From NCBI RefSeq assembly GCF_003971195.1, contig NZ_CP034593.1:1426001-1490000 (forward strand): DNA of 64,000 bases, written 5' to 3'. The notes beneath the pieces are model-generated. The model saw only the letters and a program-made list of their open reading frames with translations. It made no database searches and was not told where the DNA came from. This DNA comes from Flaviflexus ciconiae (GTDB lineage Bacteria > Actinomycetota > Actinomycetes > Actinomycetales > Actinomycetaceae). This document shows positions 17,040-25,980 of this stretch, in pieces. Every line of letters starts with the position of its first letter. Positions within the stretch are counted from its first letter, which is position 1. Both the position numbers and the translations under genes were made by a program.

Positions 17040-18592
17040 TCTTTCTCCCATACGGCATTAACGAGTTCACGAGCCCGGATCCTCAGGTTGGAACTATCCG
17101 GAAGTTCCAGTGCATCAATCGCCGCGACGTAACGACCGGCCACCTTGTCGATCGCTTCCTGACAGCGATCCTGGAGCGCTCGCTTCGTGCGTGACAGGCC
17201 ACCCTCGGCGCCACCGTCAGTCAGTGCGGTTTGCACTCCCGGTATCCCACCGGCCCCGGCGCGAAGCAGATCCGCCAACCCGTCTCTGGAAACCTTCTTA
17301 GCGATCGCACCGTTCACCTTATCTGCCGCGGCCCGAGAGTCGGCCTGCCAAGCGGAAATGGCACCGTTCACAAAACTATCGATACCAACTTCCACCTTGA
17401 TTTCGGACGTATCGACGTAGGACATGGACCAGATAGTGGCGGCGCTGTCGCGAACGTCGATGAGTGTCTGCGTGAGGATTACTCTCAGAGCATCGTCGAT
17501 CGCTTCGGCAATATTGTGCGCAGCCCGATCGCGCTTCGCGATGGCGCGGTTAGCAAAGAGCAGGTCCCTTCCGCTGCCGAGGGAAGCGAGCGGACCACCC
17601 GTCGAGGCGAGCGACAGCCACTGCGTTGTTGGGGCACCGCGGGCGATCCTGCCCGACTCAAGGGTCTCGGTGAGCTTCCTCGAGGGCTCGTCAGCCGCCG
17701 TACGAGCACCATCTTTCAGACTTTCTGCAGCATCCGTCTGTGCGGTTGCGGCATCGGCCAGATCAAGTAGTTCTCTTCTAATCTCCGGCATCATCGCCTT
17801 CGACGTACGGGACACGAGGGACTTCGAGGCCCTCGTTGTCTTCATGAGGTGGAGCCAGTCCTTCAGCTCGGAAACCCGTTCAGGATCGAGTCGACCATTC
17901 GTTGCACCAGCATCATCGATGATGAACAGGGGCGACTCCCCCATCCCAGACTCCGCCATGCGCTTCATCAGGTCGGCGCGCACCGCGGTCTTCGCGCGTG
18001 CGGGAAGACGGTTGAGAATCACTGCGGTTGTCATGCCCCTGTTGAACGCTTCGCTCAGTGTCGACCAGGCCACGTGGTCCCCGTACCTGGAGGCTGTCGT
18101 CACAAAGATCCACAGGTCCGCCGCGTTGATAAGCGTCTGCGACATGTTTCGGTTAGCTTCCTCGATCGAATCGAGATCGGGAGCGTCAATGAGTGCAATA
18201 CCCGGGAGGGCACTCTCGGTCACAACCGTCTTACAGATCTCGGTCAGCAGGTGACCTTCCATGGCAAGAGCATCATCGGGATGGAAAACAAGAACCGGTG
18301 TCATCGTCGTTGGGCGAATCACCGAGGCCTCGGAGATATCGTCCTCGACGAGGGAGTTAAGGATTGTGGACTTGCCCGCACCCGAGGAACCACCGAAGAC
18401 AACGACAGCTGGAACGGCGTCCTCAAGCAGGTGCGGGAGCAACCGTGTTGACAGCTGTGTCTGAAGAGATCCCTGCATTTCCCGCAATTCGTTGATCCCT
18501 GGGACCGACAGTGGGAATACGACCTCGCGAAGCGCCTCGACAGTCTCTGTCACGAGGCGCGCTAACCTTGATACGGCGTACTGGGAACTCAC
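17036..18592 (-). CDS. Dynamin-like GTPase, partner of the downstream gene
   Basis: This 518-residue protein has a P-loop GGSSGAGKS at 67-75, an RPTTMTP switch-like segment, and G3 in DAPDLDS near residue 135. It has long helical stretches and no clear membrane segment. The organisation resembles bacterial dynamin-like proteins. It overlaps the following GTPase gene by 4 bases, which implies coupled synthesis and probably a heteromeric complex in which the partner supplies the membrane anchor. No other division or sporulation gene is adjacent. The substrate membrane and role are unknown. Confidence 0.8.
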   Translation of the reverse strand: MSSQYAVSRLARLVTETVEALREVVFPLSVPGINELREMQGSLQTQLSTRLLPHLLEDAVPAVVVFGGSSGAGKSTILNSLVEDDISEASVIRPTTMTPVLVFHPDDALAMEGHLLTEICKTVVTESALPGIALIDAPDLDSIEEANRNMSQTLINAADLWIFVTTASRYGDHVAWSTLSEAFNRGMTTAVILNRLPARAKTAVRADLMKRMAESGMGESPLFIIDDAGATNGRLDPERVSELKDWLHLMKTTRASKSLVSRTSKAMMPEIRRELLDLADAATAQTDAAESLKDGARTAADEPSRKLTETLESGRIARGAPTTQWLSLASTGGPLASLGSGRDLLFANRAIAKRDRAAHNIAEAIDDALRVILTQTLIDVRDSAATIWSMSYVDTSEIKVEVGIDSFVNGAISAWQADSRAAADKVNGAIAKKVSRDGLADLLRAGAGGIPGVQTALTDGGAEGGLSRTKRALQDRCQEAIDKVAGRYVAAIDALELPDSSNLRIRARELVNAVWEKE

Positions 18593-18676
18593 ACCCCTAT
18601 TCTTACCGAAATCTCACTCCAGGTGTTGGACAGTGGTGGGGCAATGGTGCGCTAAGATTTAACGGGCACATGCCGC

Positions 18677-18749
18677 GCCTCCATAGCTCAATGGATAGAG
18701 CAACGGCCTTCTAATCCGTAGGTTGCAGGTTCGAATCCTGCTGGGGGCA
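18677..18749 (+). tRNA. tRNA-Arg (UCU anticodon)
   Basis: The sequence folds as a cloverleaf: a 7-bp acceptor GCCTCCA/TGGGGGC with one G-U pair, D arm GCTC/GAGC, anticodon loop CTTCTAA with TCT at positions 34-36, and T arm GCAGG-TTCGAAT-CCTGC. One mismatch closes the anticodon stem. CCA is not encoded. It lies just upstream of orn on the same strand. Confidence 0.93.
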
Positions 18750-18824
18750 CAGTGAAGGGTGACAGCCCGGCACCTGCCGGGCTCGTCCAACACCCGCGTC
18801 GCAGAAGTGAGGAAAGGCTCGAAC

Positions 18825-19502
18825 GTGGTTTTGAAGCAGGAAGACAACCCGATCGTCTGGATCGACTGTGAAATGACCGGACTAGACCTTGCCAATGACG
18901 GCATTGTTGAAGTTTCCGTTGTCATCACCGGTTCAGATCTTGTCCCCGTCGACGAAGGCATCGACCTCGTCATTAAGCCCACCCCCGAGGCCCTCGCTTC
19001 GATGGGTGCCTTCGTGACGAAGATGCACACCGATTCGGGCCTCATCAAGGAATGGGAGACCGGCCTTGACCTGAAGGACGCCGAGGAGCAGGTTCTCGCC
19101 TACATCTCTGCCCGTGTCCCCAAGGGTAAAGCGCCCCTCGGCGGTAACTCCGTCGGAACCGATAAGTCGTTCCTCGAACGCGACATGCCTTCGGTCATCG
19201 ACTACCTGCACTACCGCGTCATCGATGTGTCCACCATCAAGGAGCTGGCGCGCCGGTGGTATCCACGCGCCTACTTCGCAGCTCCCGAGAAATTCGGCAA
19301 CCACCGTGCGCTCGGCGACATCTACGACTCAATCGACGAACTGCGCTATTACCGTTCCGTTCTCTTCCCGCAAGGCGACGGGCCCACGACGGACCAGGCG
19401 AAGGAAAGGTCCGCGGAGATTCTCGCATCCCGCACCCAGCTATCCTTCGATACCGCCGGTTCAGACGAAACCACAACGGCAGAAGGAACGGAGCAGGCAT
19501 AA
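18825..19502 (+). CDS. orn: Oligoribonuclease
   Basis: Orn degrades 2-5 nucleotide RNAs, including pGpG from cyclic-di-GMP turnover, to mononucleotides. The DEDDh exonuclease residues are all visible: WIDCEMTGLD near the start, GNSVGTDKSFL in the middle, and NHRALGDI near residue 165. The GTG at 18825 is chosen because AGGAAAGG lies 8 bases upstream and the family begins directly before the first catalytic motif. A Thr/Glu-rich tail of about 25 residues follows the exonuclease domain. It lies close behind tRNA-Arg and is followed by a hairpin. Confidence 0.95.
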   Translation: MVLKQEDNPIVWIDCEMTGLDLANDGIVEVSVVITGSDLVPVDEGIDLVIKPTPEALASMGAFVTKMHTDSGLIKEWETGLDLKDAEEQVLAYISARVPKGKAPLGGNSVGTDKSFLERDMPSVIDYLHYRVIDVSTIKELARRWYPRAYFAAPEKFGNHRALGDIYDSIDELRYYRSVLFPQGDGPTTDQAKERSAEILASRTQLSFDTAGSDETTTAEGTEQA

Positions 19503-19547
19503 TTGCTTCTCGTTCGCTCCCTACAGGAGCCTTCGTTTGATCTTTGG

Positions 19548-19575
19548 AGAACCCGCCTCTTCCTGGGCGGGTTCT
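19548..19575 (+). terminator. Hairpin terminator after orn
   Basis: A 10-bp stem AGAACCCGCC/GGCGGGTTCT with an 8-base loop lies about 45 bases after the orn stop. Confidence 0.72.
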
Positions 19576-19665
19576 TCACTACCCACAGTCCTCAATCAGG
19601 CGCGTGGATTCCTCACGCGAGCCGGTGGATTCAGCCCGCACGGCACCAACCGATAGGCTAGTGCC

Positions 19666-20220
19666 GTGATTCTGCCTATCGTCATCACCGGTGATCCGGT
19701 CCTCCACTCCCCTGCTGAACCCGTCACCGAGTTCGATTCGGATCTGGCCAGGTTTGTCGACGACATGTATGAGACAACGGTGGCCGCACCGGGTGTTGGC
19801 CTTGCCGCACCCCAGGTAGGGATTGGTAGGCAGATCTTCGTCTGGGTATACGACAAGCAGACAGAAGTAGCCCCACGCGGAGTGGCAATCAATCCCCAGC
19901 TCTTCATCGAACCGATCCAGCCCGGGGAAGCAACCGTCGAGGACCGTGAGGGATGCCTGTCATTCCCGGACGAAAAGTTTGCTCTAAGGCGTAGTACTCG
20001 CGCGATCCTACGCGCGCAGGGTCTCGATGGTGCGCCTTACGAGCTTGAAGCGAGTGGCTGGTTCGCTCGGATCCTCCAGCACGAATACGATCATCTCCAA
20101 GGAACGCTCTATGTTGATCGCTTAACCGGCACCGACGCTGAGACCGTTGCGCAAATCACAGAGGAGAGACGATGGGGGCGGCCGGGACTTTCCTGGACAC
20201 CCCCATCTCCGCGCCATTAA
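19666..20220 (+). CDS. def: Peptide deformylase
   Basis: Deformylase removes the formyl group from nascent proteins using a metal bound by one Cys and two His. All three motifs are present: GVGLAAPQVG near residue 43, EGCLSF near residue 94 with the metal Cys, and HEYDH near residue 140 with both His ligands and the catalytic Glu. Length is 184 residues. The GTG at 19666 has no clear ribosome-binding site, so the message may be leaderless or the start may differ slightly. It stands alone, convergent with the pilin gene 54 bases further on. Confidence 0.95.
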   Translation: MILPIVITGDPVLHSPAEPVTEFDSDLARFVDDMYETTVAAPGVGLAAPQVGIGRQIFVWVYDKQTEVAPRGVAINPQLFIEPIQPGEATVEDREGCLSFPDEKFALRRSTRAILRAQGLDGAPYELEASGWFARILQHEYDHLQGTLYVDRLTGTDAETVAQITEERRWGRPGLSWTPPSPRH

Positions 20221-20274
20221 CCGGCCCGGATGATGCTTGGCGAGGCATGTGGCACGTGCTCTCGCCAGCCACCG

Positions 20275-21927
20275 TTAGTCACCAGACTTCGTATCCGCCT
20301 TCCTGCGGACGGCGAGGATCACTCCGCCACCCAGGAGCACTAGGCCGCCAATCGTGAACATCCACGTTCCCGAAGCGCCGGTGTGTGGAAGCAAGAAATC
20401 AGCGTTGTGTGGATTGTTCTCAACGGGTATGACGAGGGCAGAAGTCTGAGCGCCCGTGACGGCCACTCGAATCGGCTCGGCTTGTAGCTCGTAACCTTGC
20501 GGCGCCTTCGTCTCAACAATCCAGTAGTACTGCCAATCCTTTTCATCCTGGATTGGGTTTCCATTTTCGAAGTCCGAGGCGCGCAGACCCGAGATTCTCA
20601 CGATTCCGTCTTTCCCGGTCGTAAACTCCGAGACTCCGTCAATCGCTATGACGTTCGTCCCCTTCTCCGCGTCAGCCTTTGTTTCGAACACCTGGAACGT
20701 GGCGCCGCTGAGCCCGGCCTGATGGTTGGTCGACGAGATCTTCTCGATGACGAGATCGCCCCAACGCGTCTCCGGGATATTTGACGGCACCGGCATCTCC
20801 CATTCGATTGATTCGCTATTCGGGAAGAGGAGTGCCTGGTTATCGATGAGGCCATCTCCGATCGTGCCCTTCAGGGACTCTGGGCTGTTCAGCGTGACCA
20901 CCTCAGTGGTGAGGACGATCTGGACGTCAACGGCTGTCGCACTGCTGGCCTTCGAAGCCGCGAGCGCCATCTTCGCCCTGCCCTCTTCGGTGAAGGTCAC
21001 CGTCACTTTGGATCCGGCAGTCTGCTCTGCTGTGACGGTGTAGTCCGTTCCGACGGCGAGCTCGATGCCGCCGCTCGTGAGGGTGACGACGGTGGGGTCT
21101 GCGGATACTGGCTTGAGGCGATCGTCGAGCTGATCTTCAACGACGTAGGCGGTGGGCGGCAGGAACTTCAGGTTGGTCTCGGAAACGTCCCGGTACTGCG
21201 AGTAGTCAGGATTGGCATCCAGCGGGATGTCACCAATGATTGTCCACTCCACGGTGTCGCCAACCTTCGCAGCATCGGCGTCGTTAACGGTCTTACTGAT
21301 ATCGCTCACGCCGTTCTTCGGGTAGACGTTGATGTCGTAAAGCCAGGATGTCCGCTCAACCGGGTCAGTAAGCGGCACTGAGAGGACCCAGTCCTCCGAC
21401 TTCGTCACACCAATCGGTACTTTCGTTTCTGTGAAGAGGTAGAGGCCGATTGGAAGGTCCTGGAAAACCGCCGGCGAGTAGGTCGTCGCTCCAGTATTTG
21501 CGGTGTAGGTTGTGCCGAGTTGGACGGTCGCGGCAGCTCCGTCGTAGAGCCACGCCCCATCATCGAGAACAAGCTTTGATGCGTGCTGCCACCCGTCGAT
21601 TGTGCTGAGGTCAAGGTCGTACTCCGTCGTTCCAACCGTAATGGCCTCAATCTGCTGAGCTTCGAACGTGACACCGGCAATCGGTGTTCCGTCCACGTCC
21701 ATCACCGCACCGTTGGACGGCACGCCCCAAAGGTCACCTTGCTCGTACTTGTGGACCGTCACGGTGCCCGTGGAGGGCTCCCCGTCAGTCCCCGGCAAGA
21801 TAAGGGGGCCTTCGGTTTGACTCGGGAGGGCACTTGCCGCACCCAGCTGACCGACGATGAGGAACAGCGCGAGGAGCGCACTGAGAAGGCCGACAATAGA
21901 CGGCCTTATTCGTTGTAACACTGTCAT
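20275..21927 (-). CDS. Sortase-assembled pilin (SpaA/FimA-type major subunit)
   Basis: The 550-residue precursor has a signal peptide (TM-like residues about 8-30), then isopeptide-type Ig domains, and a C-terminal sorting signal LPHTG at 513-517 with a hydrophobic span and RRK tail. The pilin motif YPKN at 202-205 supplies Lys204 for polymerisation by a class C sortase. An E-box VETKAPQGY with Glu472 should form an internal isopeptide bond. These are the marks of a major fimbrial subunit displayed on the wall. The ATG at 21927 follows AGGAGAAGG. No sortase or second pilin is nearby, so this gene is separated from its assembly enzyme or is an orphan. Confidence 0.9.
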   Translation of the reverse strand: MTVLQRIRPSIVGLLSALLALFLIVGQLGAASALPSQTEGPLILPGTDGEPSTGTVTVHKYEQGDLWGVPSNGAVMDVDGTPIAGVTFEAQQIEAITVGTTEYDLDLSTIDGWQHASKLVLDDGAWLYDGAAATVQLGTTYTANTGATTYSPAVFQDLPIGLYLFTETKVPIGVTKSEDWVLSVPLTDPVERTSWLYDINVYPKNGVSDISKTVNDADAAKVGDTVEWTIIGDIPLDANPDYSQYRDVSETNLKFLPPTAYVVEDQLDDRLKPVSADPTVVTLTSGGIELAVGTDYTVTAEQTAGSKVTVTFTEEGRAKMALAASKASSATAVDVQIVLTTEVVTLNSPESLKGTIGDGLIDNQALLFPNSESIEWEMPVPSNIPETRWGDLVIEKISSTNHQAGLSGATFQVFETKADAEKGTNVIAIDGVSEFTTGKDGIVRISGLRASDFENGNPIQDEKDWQYYWIVETKAPQGYELQAEPIRVAVTGAQTSALVIPVENNPHNADFLLPHTGASGTWMFTIGGLVLLGGGVILAVRRKADTKSGD

Positions 21928-22273
21928 GGTTTCCTTCTCCTGGATACGGGACCGGAGCGGGCTACGCTCCATCGGTCGCGGGGCCTCGTCAGAGGCTTCT
22001 GCATCAGATTGCCGCCGACGCAGGATCACACCAGAGATCAGAAATTCCCCTGTGTAAGAAAGAAGGGTTGGTCAGTTTGAGGACAGCGATTGATCAACCG
22101 CGAGAATCATCACCCTTCTCTGTGGCTCACGGAGAATTGCGCTCTCGCACTGTGCCCAACGGAACATGAGGCGGACGAGATCCACGAGATGGGCCAGAGT
22201 ACGCCGAGACGTGGCGGAATGGACACCATCAGGACGAGACGGCTTCGCCCCTCGTCATCACTCGCTAACCTTG
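21928..22273. other. Intergenic region upstream of the pilin gene
   Basis: The region separates the pilin gene from the divergent broken yxeA-like gene. No coding frame here is convincing. It should contain the pilin promoter, but I cannot place its boxes reliably. Confidence 0.45.
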
Positions 22274-22678
22274 ATGTCGATGGGTTTCCCCATGAAGAAG
22301 ATTCTGTTTGGTTTGATACCCACCGCGGTTCTCGTTGGCGGCATTCCCATCGGTGAGAAGTATGACAACGATCGCTTAGCGGGATCGGATTATTAGCCGG
22401 TCGTGCCGCTCCAGTACGACATAATTCCCGAGACCACGTACGCCAACCAGGGCGTGCCACATGACGTTGGCACCGATTATGAGCTCACTGCTTACGACTC
22501 GGATGGTGAAGCGAAGCAGGTGTCATTCACCTACGACAGCGAGGATTCGACGAGCTTCCCCCAAGCTGGGGGGTACACGCTTGTTGAGGCAAGCGAACAG
22601 GTTGTAACGGGGCAGAAGGTCGATATCGAAACTGACGTCCCGCAGAGAGCCCTCGACAAGATCAAGGTCTCTCTCTAA
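22274..22678 (+). pseudogene. YxeA-family (DUF1093) small secreted protein, interrupted by an amber codon
   Basis: The frame opens with MKKILFGLIPTAVLVGG, a signal-peptide-like segment, then KYDNDRLAGSDY and a TAG at 22394-22396. The same frame continues directly as VPLQYDIIPETTY and runs to 22678. YxeA-family proteins normally read through this point with a second aromatic residue after SDY, so one substitution such as TAC to TAG explains the break. No frameshift is needed. The start could be any of the ATGs at 22274, 22280 or 22292; none has a strong ribosome-binding site. The intact product would be a small exported protein of unknown role. Confidence 0.7.
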
Positions 22679-22740
22679 CAACTCTTTCTAGCTTGACCGG
22701 TAGCCACGGAGATATGACAGTTGATCACCAGGAAAAAGAA

Positions 22741-22785
22741 GAAGCGGGTGCTCCCCGGGCGTAAGCCCAGCGAAGCACCCGCTTC
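22741..22785 (-). terminator. Intrinsic terminator of the cold-shock gene
   Basis: A 12-bp stem (22741-22752 with 22774-22785) encloses a smaller GGGC/GCCC hairpin. On the minus strand it is followed by a T-rich tract (complement of GGAAAAAGAA), as expected for an intrinsic terminator. Confidence 0.85.
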
Positions 22786-22796
22786 ATTCGGTTAGG

Positions 22797-23000
22797 TCAG
22801 AGGACCTCGATGTTGACTGCCTGCATGCCCTTGGGGCCGCGCTCAGCATCAAAGGAGACCTTCTGGTCCTCTTCAAGGCTACGGAAGCCGGAGCTGTTGA
22901 TCGCGCTGAAGTGCGCGAACAGGTCGTCGGAGCCATCGTCGGGTGCGATGAAGCCGAAGCCCTTTTCGGAGTTGAACCATTTGACGGTGCCTGTGGCCAT
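22797..23000 (-). CDS. cspA: Cold-shock domain protein
   Basis: The 67-residue protein is a single cold-shock domain that binds single-stranded RNA or DNA and melts mRNA structure. RNP1 appears as KGFGFI near residue 14 and RNP2 as DLFAHF near residue 28. GTVKWFN at the N-terminus is nearly invariant in the family. AGAAGGAATGACGTT lies before the ATG. The gene is monocistronic, with its own terminator. Actinobacteria usually have several paralogues, and this may be a constitutive one. Confidence 0.95.
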   Translation of the reverse strand: MATGTVKWFNSEKGFGFIAPDDGSDDLFAHFSAINSSGFRSLEEDQKVSFDAERGPKGMQAVNIEVL

Positions 23001-23857
23001 AACGTCATTCCTTCTCTGTTTTGGACCACGGGAGTGATCCGTGCGACCGCGACGACGGCGCCGCCGCGGAGTTTATTGGGCGCCGAGTGGCGCGAGGGTG
23101 TGTATAGGTGATGGTGAGTGTACTGCCGAACACCCCGTCGGGGTCGGTCAGAGGCGCCCCTGTTCGGAGCGAGGAATAAGAGGACCTGCTGGCTCGACTG
23201 AAAGTAATTTCAGCATTGAATCGAGCTTGTTCGCCGGGCACATGATCGGCATGCTCAACCATCGAAGTCACGAGAGCTACATTGATTGAACCTGCCGCTA
23301 AAGCGGCAAAAGAAGAAATACCACACCAATCATCAAACGACCGCTCCGCAAAGAACGGTACACATACACAATGGAACCCGTCTGTCTTCTCTCCGAGTCC
23401 CAGTCGTCGTTTCCAGCGAGGAACCGACGCGCAGTGTCTTGGTGAGGTCCAGTTTCAAGAACCTACCGATGAGTGTACAGCACTGGCGTCCGATTTCTAC
23501 ACGCGGGGCCACGATTCAGAATGTCGGGAACGTTACCTTGCGCTCAACTGCCGAAGTTACGGCTTGGAGTTTCCAGACGAGAGCAAAGCTGCCTGCCACT
23601 TCGACCAACCGCCTCCACAACGTCAATTGGAAGAACACGTAGCTCAGAACTTGTTTCGGCACCTTCCCCCACCGGCAAGCTTTAGATATACAAGAGAGGT
23701 AATTCCAGTCGTAACCATGTAAGGGTAAATTCTGACGAGGGAAACGTCGCCCTCTTCTGGTGACAGCTAGTACTAAGCGGGCTACACTTTCGGAATCGTC
23801 GAGACCGGCGTGCCGGTATTTCCACGACTACGCAATTCCCTATGAAAGAAGTTCGTT
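23001..23857. other. Long region without a recognised gene between cspA and the permease
   Basis: About 850 bases separate the divergent cold-shock and permease genes. Open frames around 23282-23722 have unusual composition, no ribosome-binding site and no family likeness on either strand. The part from about 23280 to 23760 is more AT-rich than its surroundings. It may be decayed or acquired DNA. The 5' leader and promoter of cspA should lie in the first 150 bases. Confidence 0.45.
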
Positions 23858-25210
23858 ATGTCGCAATCCGGTTCTCGACTTAAAAAAGGGATGGGCGGGC
23901 TACTTCTTTTCGCTTTTATCCTCGGGGACGTTCTTGGTGCAGGCGTCTATGCGCTGACTGGAACTCTGGCAGGTGAAGCTGGTGGGATCACCTGGGCACC
24001 CGTTCTTATCGCCCTGATCATGGCCCTACTGACCGCCGGGTCCTACGCAGAACTTGTGACTAAATATCCGAAGGCTGGCGGCGCCTCAGTTTTTGCTCAG
24101 CGAGCTTTCCGTCAACCGATCATTGCGTTCCTTGTTGGCTACTGCATGCTCTGTGCCGGCATTGTTTCCGTGGGTGGCCTCGCCATTGCCTTTGCCGGTG
24201 ACTACCTGTCAACTCTTATGCCAGTCGTAGTGCCAATCGCCGCTCCCCTGTTCCTTCTCGTCATTGCCCTTATTAACCTTCGGGGAATCACTGAATCCGT
24301 CCGTTCCAATTTGGTCATGACGATTATCGAAGTGAGTGGCCTTGTTCTCGTCCTTGTTGCTGTGGCTCTTGCTATGGGTGACGGGCTCGGAGACACGTCC
24401 AGGCTCACCCAAGGCCCAGAAACGGGCAGGACAGCCGCCGCAGTTTTCGGTGCAGCGCTCCTGGCCTTCTATAGCTTCGTAGGATTTGAAACATCAGCCA
24501 ATGTAGCTGAAGAAGTGAAAGACGTATCCCGCGTTTATCCGAAAGCACTTTTCTTTGCGGTCACGTCAGCCGGCATTGTCTACCTTCTGATCGCTATGGC
24601 CTCATCAATCATGTTGCCTGCCGACGAATTGGCGGAATCGTCAGGACCATTACTTGATGTTGTGAACGCGACGGGCATGGAGGTTCCGGGCTGGGCTTTC
24701 GCCACCATCGCTCTTGTCGCTATCGCTAACGGTGCTCTCATGACGTCGATCATGAGCTCACGCCTTGTATATGGTATGGCGGACCAAGGAATTCTGCCGA
24801 GCGTGTTCACGAAGGTTCTACCCAACCGCCGCACCCCGTGGGTAGCGATCATTGCCACCACGGGACTCTCCGCGATTCTGTCTGTCGTTGGTGAGCTCCA
24901 GCTCCTGGCCGAAACAGTAGTCCTGTTCCTGCTGTTCGTCTTTATCTCGACAAACCTTGCAGTGCTCGTTCTCCGTAAAGACAAGGTTGAGCACGACCAT
25001 TTCACGATCCCAGCTTTCATCCCCGTCCTTGCCCTGATCAGTTGCCTCGTTCTCCTTATTCAACAGACTGCGGCGGTATGGGCACTCGGTGGGATCTTGC
25101 TTGTCGTTGGCGTGATTCTCTACTTCATTTCTCACCGGGTGAAGTCACGTGAGAAGACAGCTAAGGAGCAAATACTTAAGAGCGGCCCGGACACCACAGA
25201 TGGCATCTGA
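23858..25210 (+). CDS. APC-superfamily amino-acid permease
   Basis: The 450-residue protein has about 12 hydrophobic segments and the APC-family start GLLLFAFILGDVLGAGVY, where the GAG loop binds the amino-acid backbone. FYSFVGFETSANVAEEVKD in segment 6 is the second hallmark. The gene therefore encodes an amino-acid/proton symporter or exchanger in the membrane; the substrate cannot be told. A hydrophilic tail of about 25 residues ends the protein. AAAGAAG precedes the ATG at moderate spacing. It is monocistronic and borders the islet of broken genes that follows. Confidence 0.88.
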   Translation: MSQSGSRLKKGMGGLLLFAFILGDVLGAGVYALTGTLAGEAGGITWAPVLIALIMALLTAGSYAELVTKYPKAGGASVFAQRAFRQPIIAFLVGYCMLCAGIVSVGGLAIAFAGDYLSTLMPVVVPIAAPLFLLVIALINLRGITESVRSNLVMTIIEVSGLVLVLVAVALAMGDGLGDTSRLTQGPETGRTAAAVFGAALLAFYSFVGFETSANVAEEVKDVSRVYPKALFFAVTSAGIVYLLIAMASSIMLPADELAESSGPLLDVVNATGMEVPGWAFATIALVAIANGALMTSIMSSRLVYGMADQGILPSVFTKVLPNRRTPWVAIIATTGLSAILSVVGELQLLAETVVLFLLFVFISTNLAVLVLRKDKVEHDHFTIPAFIPVLALISCLVLLIQQTAAVWALGGILLVVGVILYFISHRVKSREKTAKEQILKSGPDTTDGI

Positions 25211-25252
25211 ACCGCACTCACGTGTACACCGTTGAGAGATAAGTTCTAGGAC

Positions 25253-25411
25253 TTAGTTTTTCTTGCGCGTGACTGTCATGAAACCGGCTGCTCCGAGAAC
25301 ATCGAGAAGGAGTCCTCCCGCGGCCCAGATCCAGGTGTTTGATGAGCTGGTGGGACTGCTGAAGGTTCGGTTGACTTCACGACTGGATAAATTCCAGGAA
25401 GGATAGAAGTC
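25253..25411 (-). pseudogene. C-terminal remnant of a wall-anchored surface protein
   Basis: The frame ends in a Ser/Thr-rich stretch, a hydrophobic span WIWAAGGLLLDVLGAAGF and a charged tail VTRKKN, the layout of a cell-wall sorting signal. No LPxTG is visible ahead of the span. The upstream part of the gene is missing, because the frame runs straight into an IS3-type orfA on the opposite strand at 25412. It is best read as the tail of a gene cut by an insertion. Confidence 0.5.
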
Positions 25412-25588
25412 ATGCCAAAGATCTACACAGATGAGTTCAAGCAATCAGCTATCGAGCTCATCAACGACGGGCTGACCCATAAACAGGTCTGCGCTGATAT
25501 CGGAGTCTCGGAATCTGCTCTCCAAGCTTGGGTACGCGACTCACGGCTGCGCGCGCATGGCCTCGAGCCGTCGAAGGATCACGACGAG
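25412..25588 (+). pseudogene. IS3-type transposase OrfA, N-terminal fragment
   Basis: MPKIYTDEFKQSAIEL followed by HKQVCADIGVSESALQAW is the helix-turn-helix start of an IS3-family OrfA. The likeness ends near KDHDES at about 25588, where sequence in the opposite orientation begins. The leucine zipper and OrfB are absent, so this is a truncated, inactive copy. Confidence 0.7.
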
Positions 25589-25745
25589 TCACCGGCCCGA
25601 GCAATAGCGCTCAAGCTCCTTCAGCCGGGCACGCTCAGTGGCCGTCAACTCGGTGTCAGTGCCACCATGTGCCTCACGGTAGGAGATCAACCAGTTACGG
25701 AGCGTTTCCGCTCCCACACGATGGAGGGGTTGTACACCAGGAGGG
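25589..25745 (-). pseudogene. Second IS3-type OrfA fragment, opposite orientation
   Basis: Read on the minus strand, this stretch encodes GAETLRNWLISYREAHGG and then TATERARLKELER, the middle of an IS3-family OrfA (end of the DNA-binding part and start of the coiled coil). It ends in a TGA at 25589-25591. It abuts the plus-strand orfA fragment tail to tail. This shows that two separate IS copies met and decayed here. Confidence 0.6.
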
Positions 25746-25761
25746 CATTGAGAGTGCGGAG

Positions 25762-25980
25762 AGCCTGCTTCATGAGGGTTGGACGGTGGGCTCCACGCCC
25801 TGGGCCGCCAGATTACGCCTCCCAGATACGGTCGACCTGTCGCTCTACACGTCGACGGTCCACACCGCGGAAGAGCGCGGCTACCGTATTCACCAGCTCA
25901 CTGCGGCTGAGCTCCACTCGATTGCCCGTCTTGATGCCATAACCGCATCAGACTTTCCGTCCGCCGGCGGCTTCTACTAC
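25762..25980 (+). pseudogene. Fragment resembling a GNAT acetyltransferase
   Basis: One frame reads HEGWTVG, then DLSLYTSTVHTAEERGYRIH and QLTAAELHSIARLDAI, which resembles the linker between the two halves of actinobacterial double-GNAT acetyltransferases. There is no start, no acetyl-CoA site and no complete domain. I treat it as a gene remnant; the family call is tentative. Confidence 0.35.

Noticed and set aside
22394..22396. Readthrough or pyrrolysine decoding of the amber codon in the yxeA-like gene
   Set aside because: There is no pyl gene or readthrough context, and TAG ends other genes here normally. A plain nonsense mutation is simpler.
25412..25942. One 176-residue protein from the IS3 start to 25942
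   Set aside because: Only the first 59 residues resemble OrfA; the rest is the antisense of another orfA fragment and unrelated sequence.
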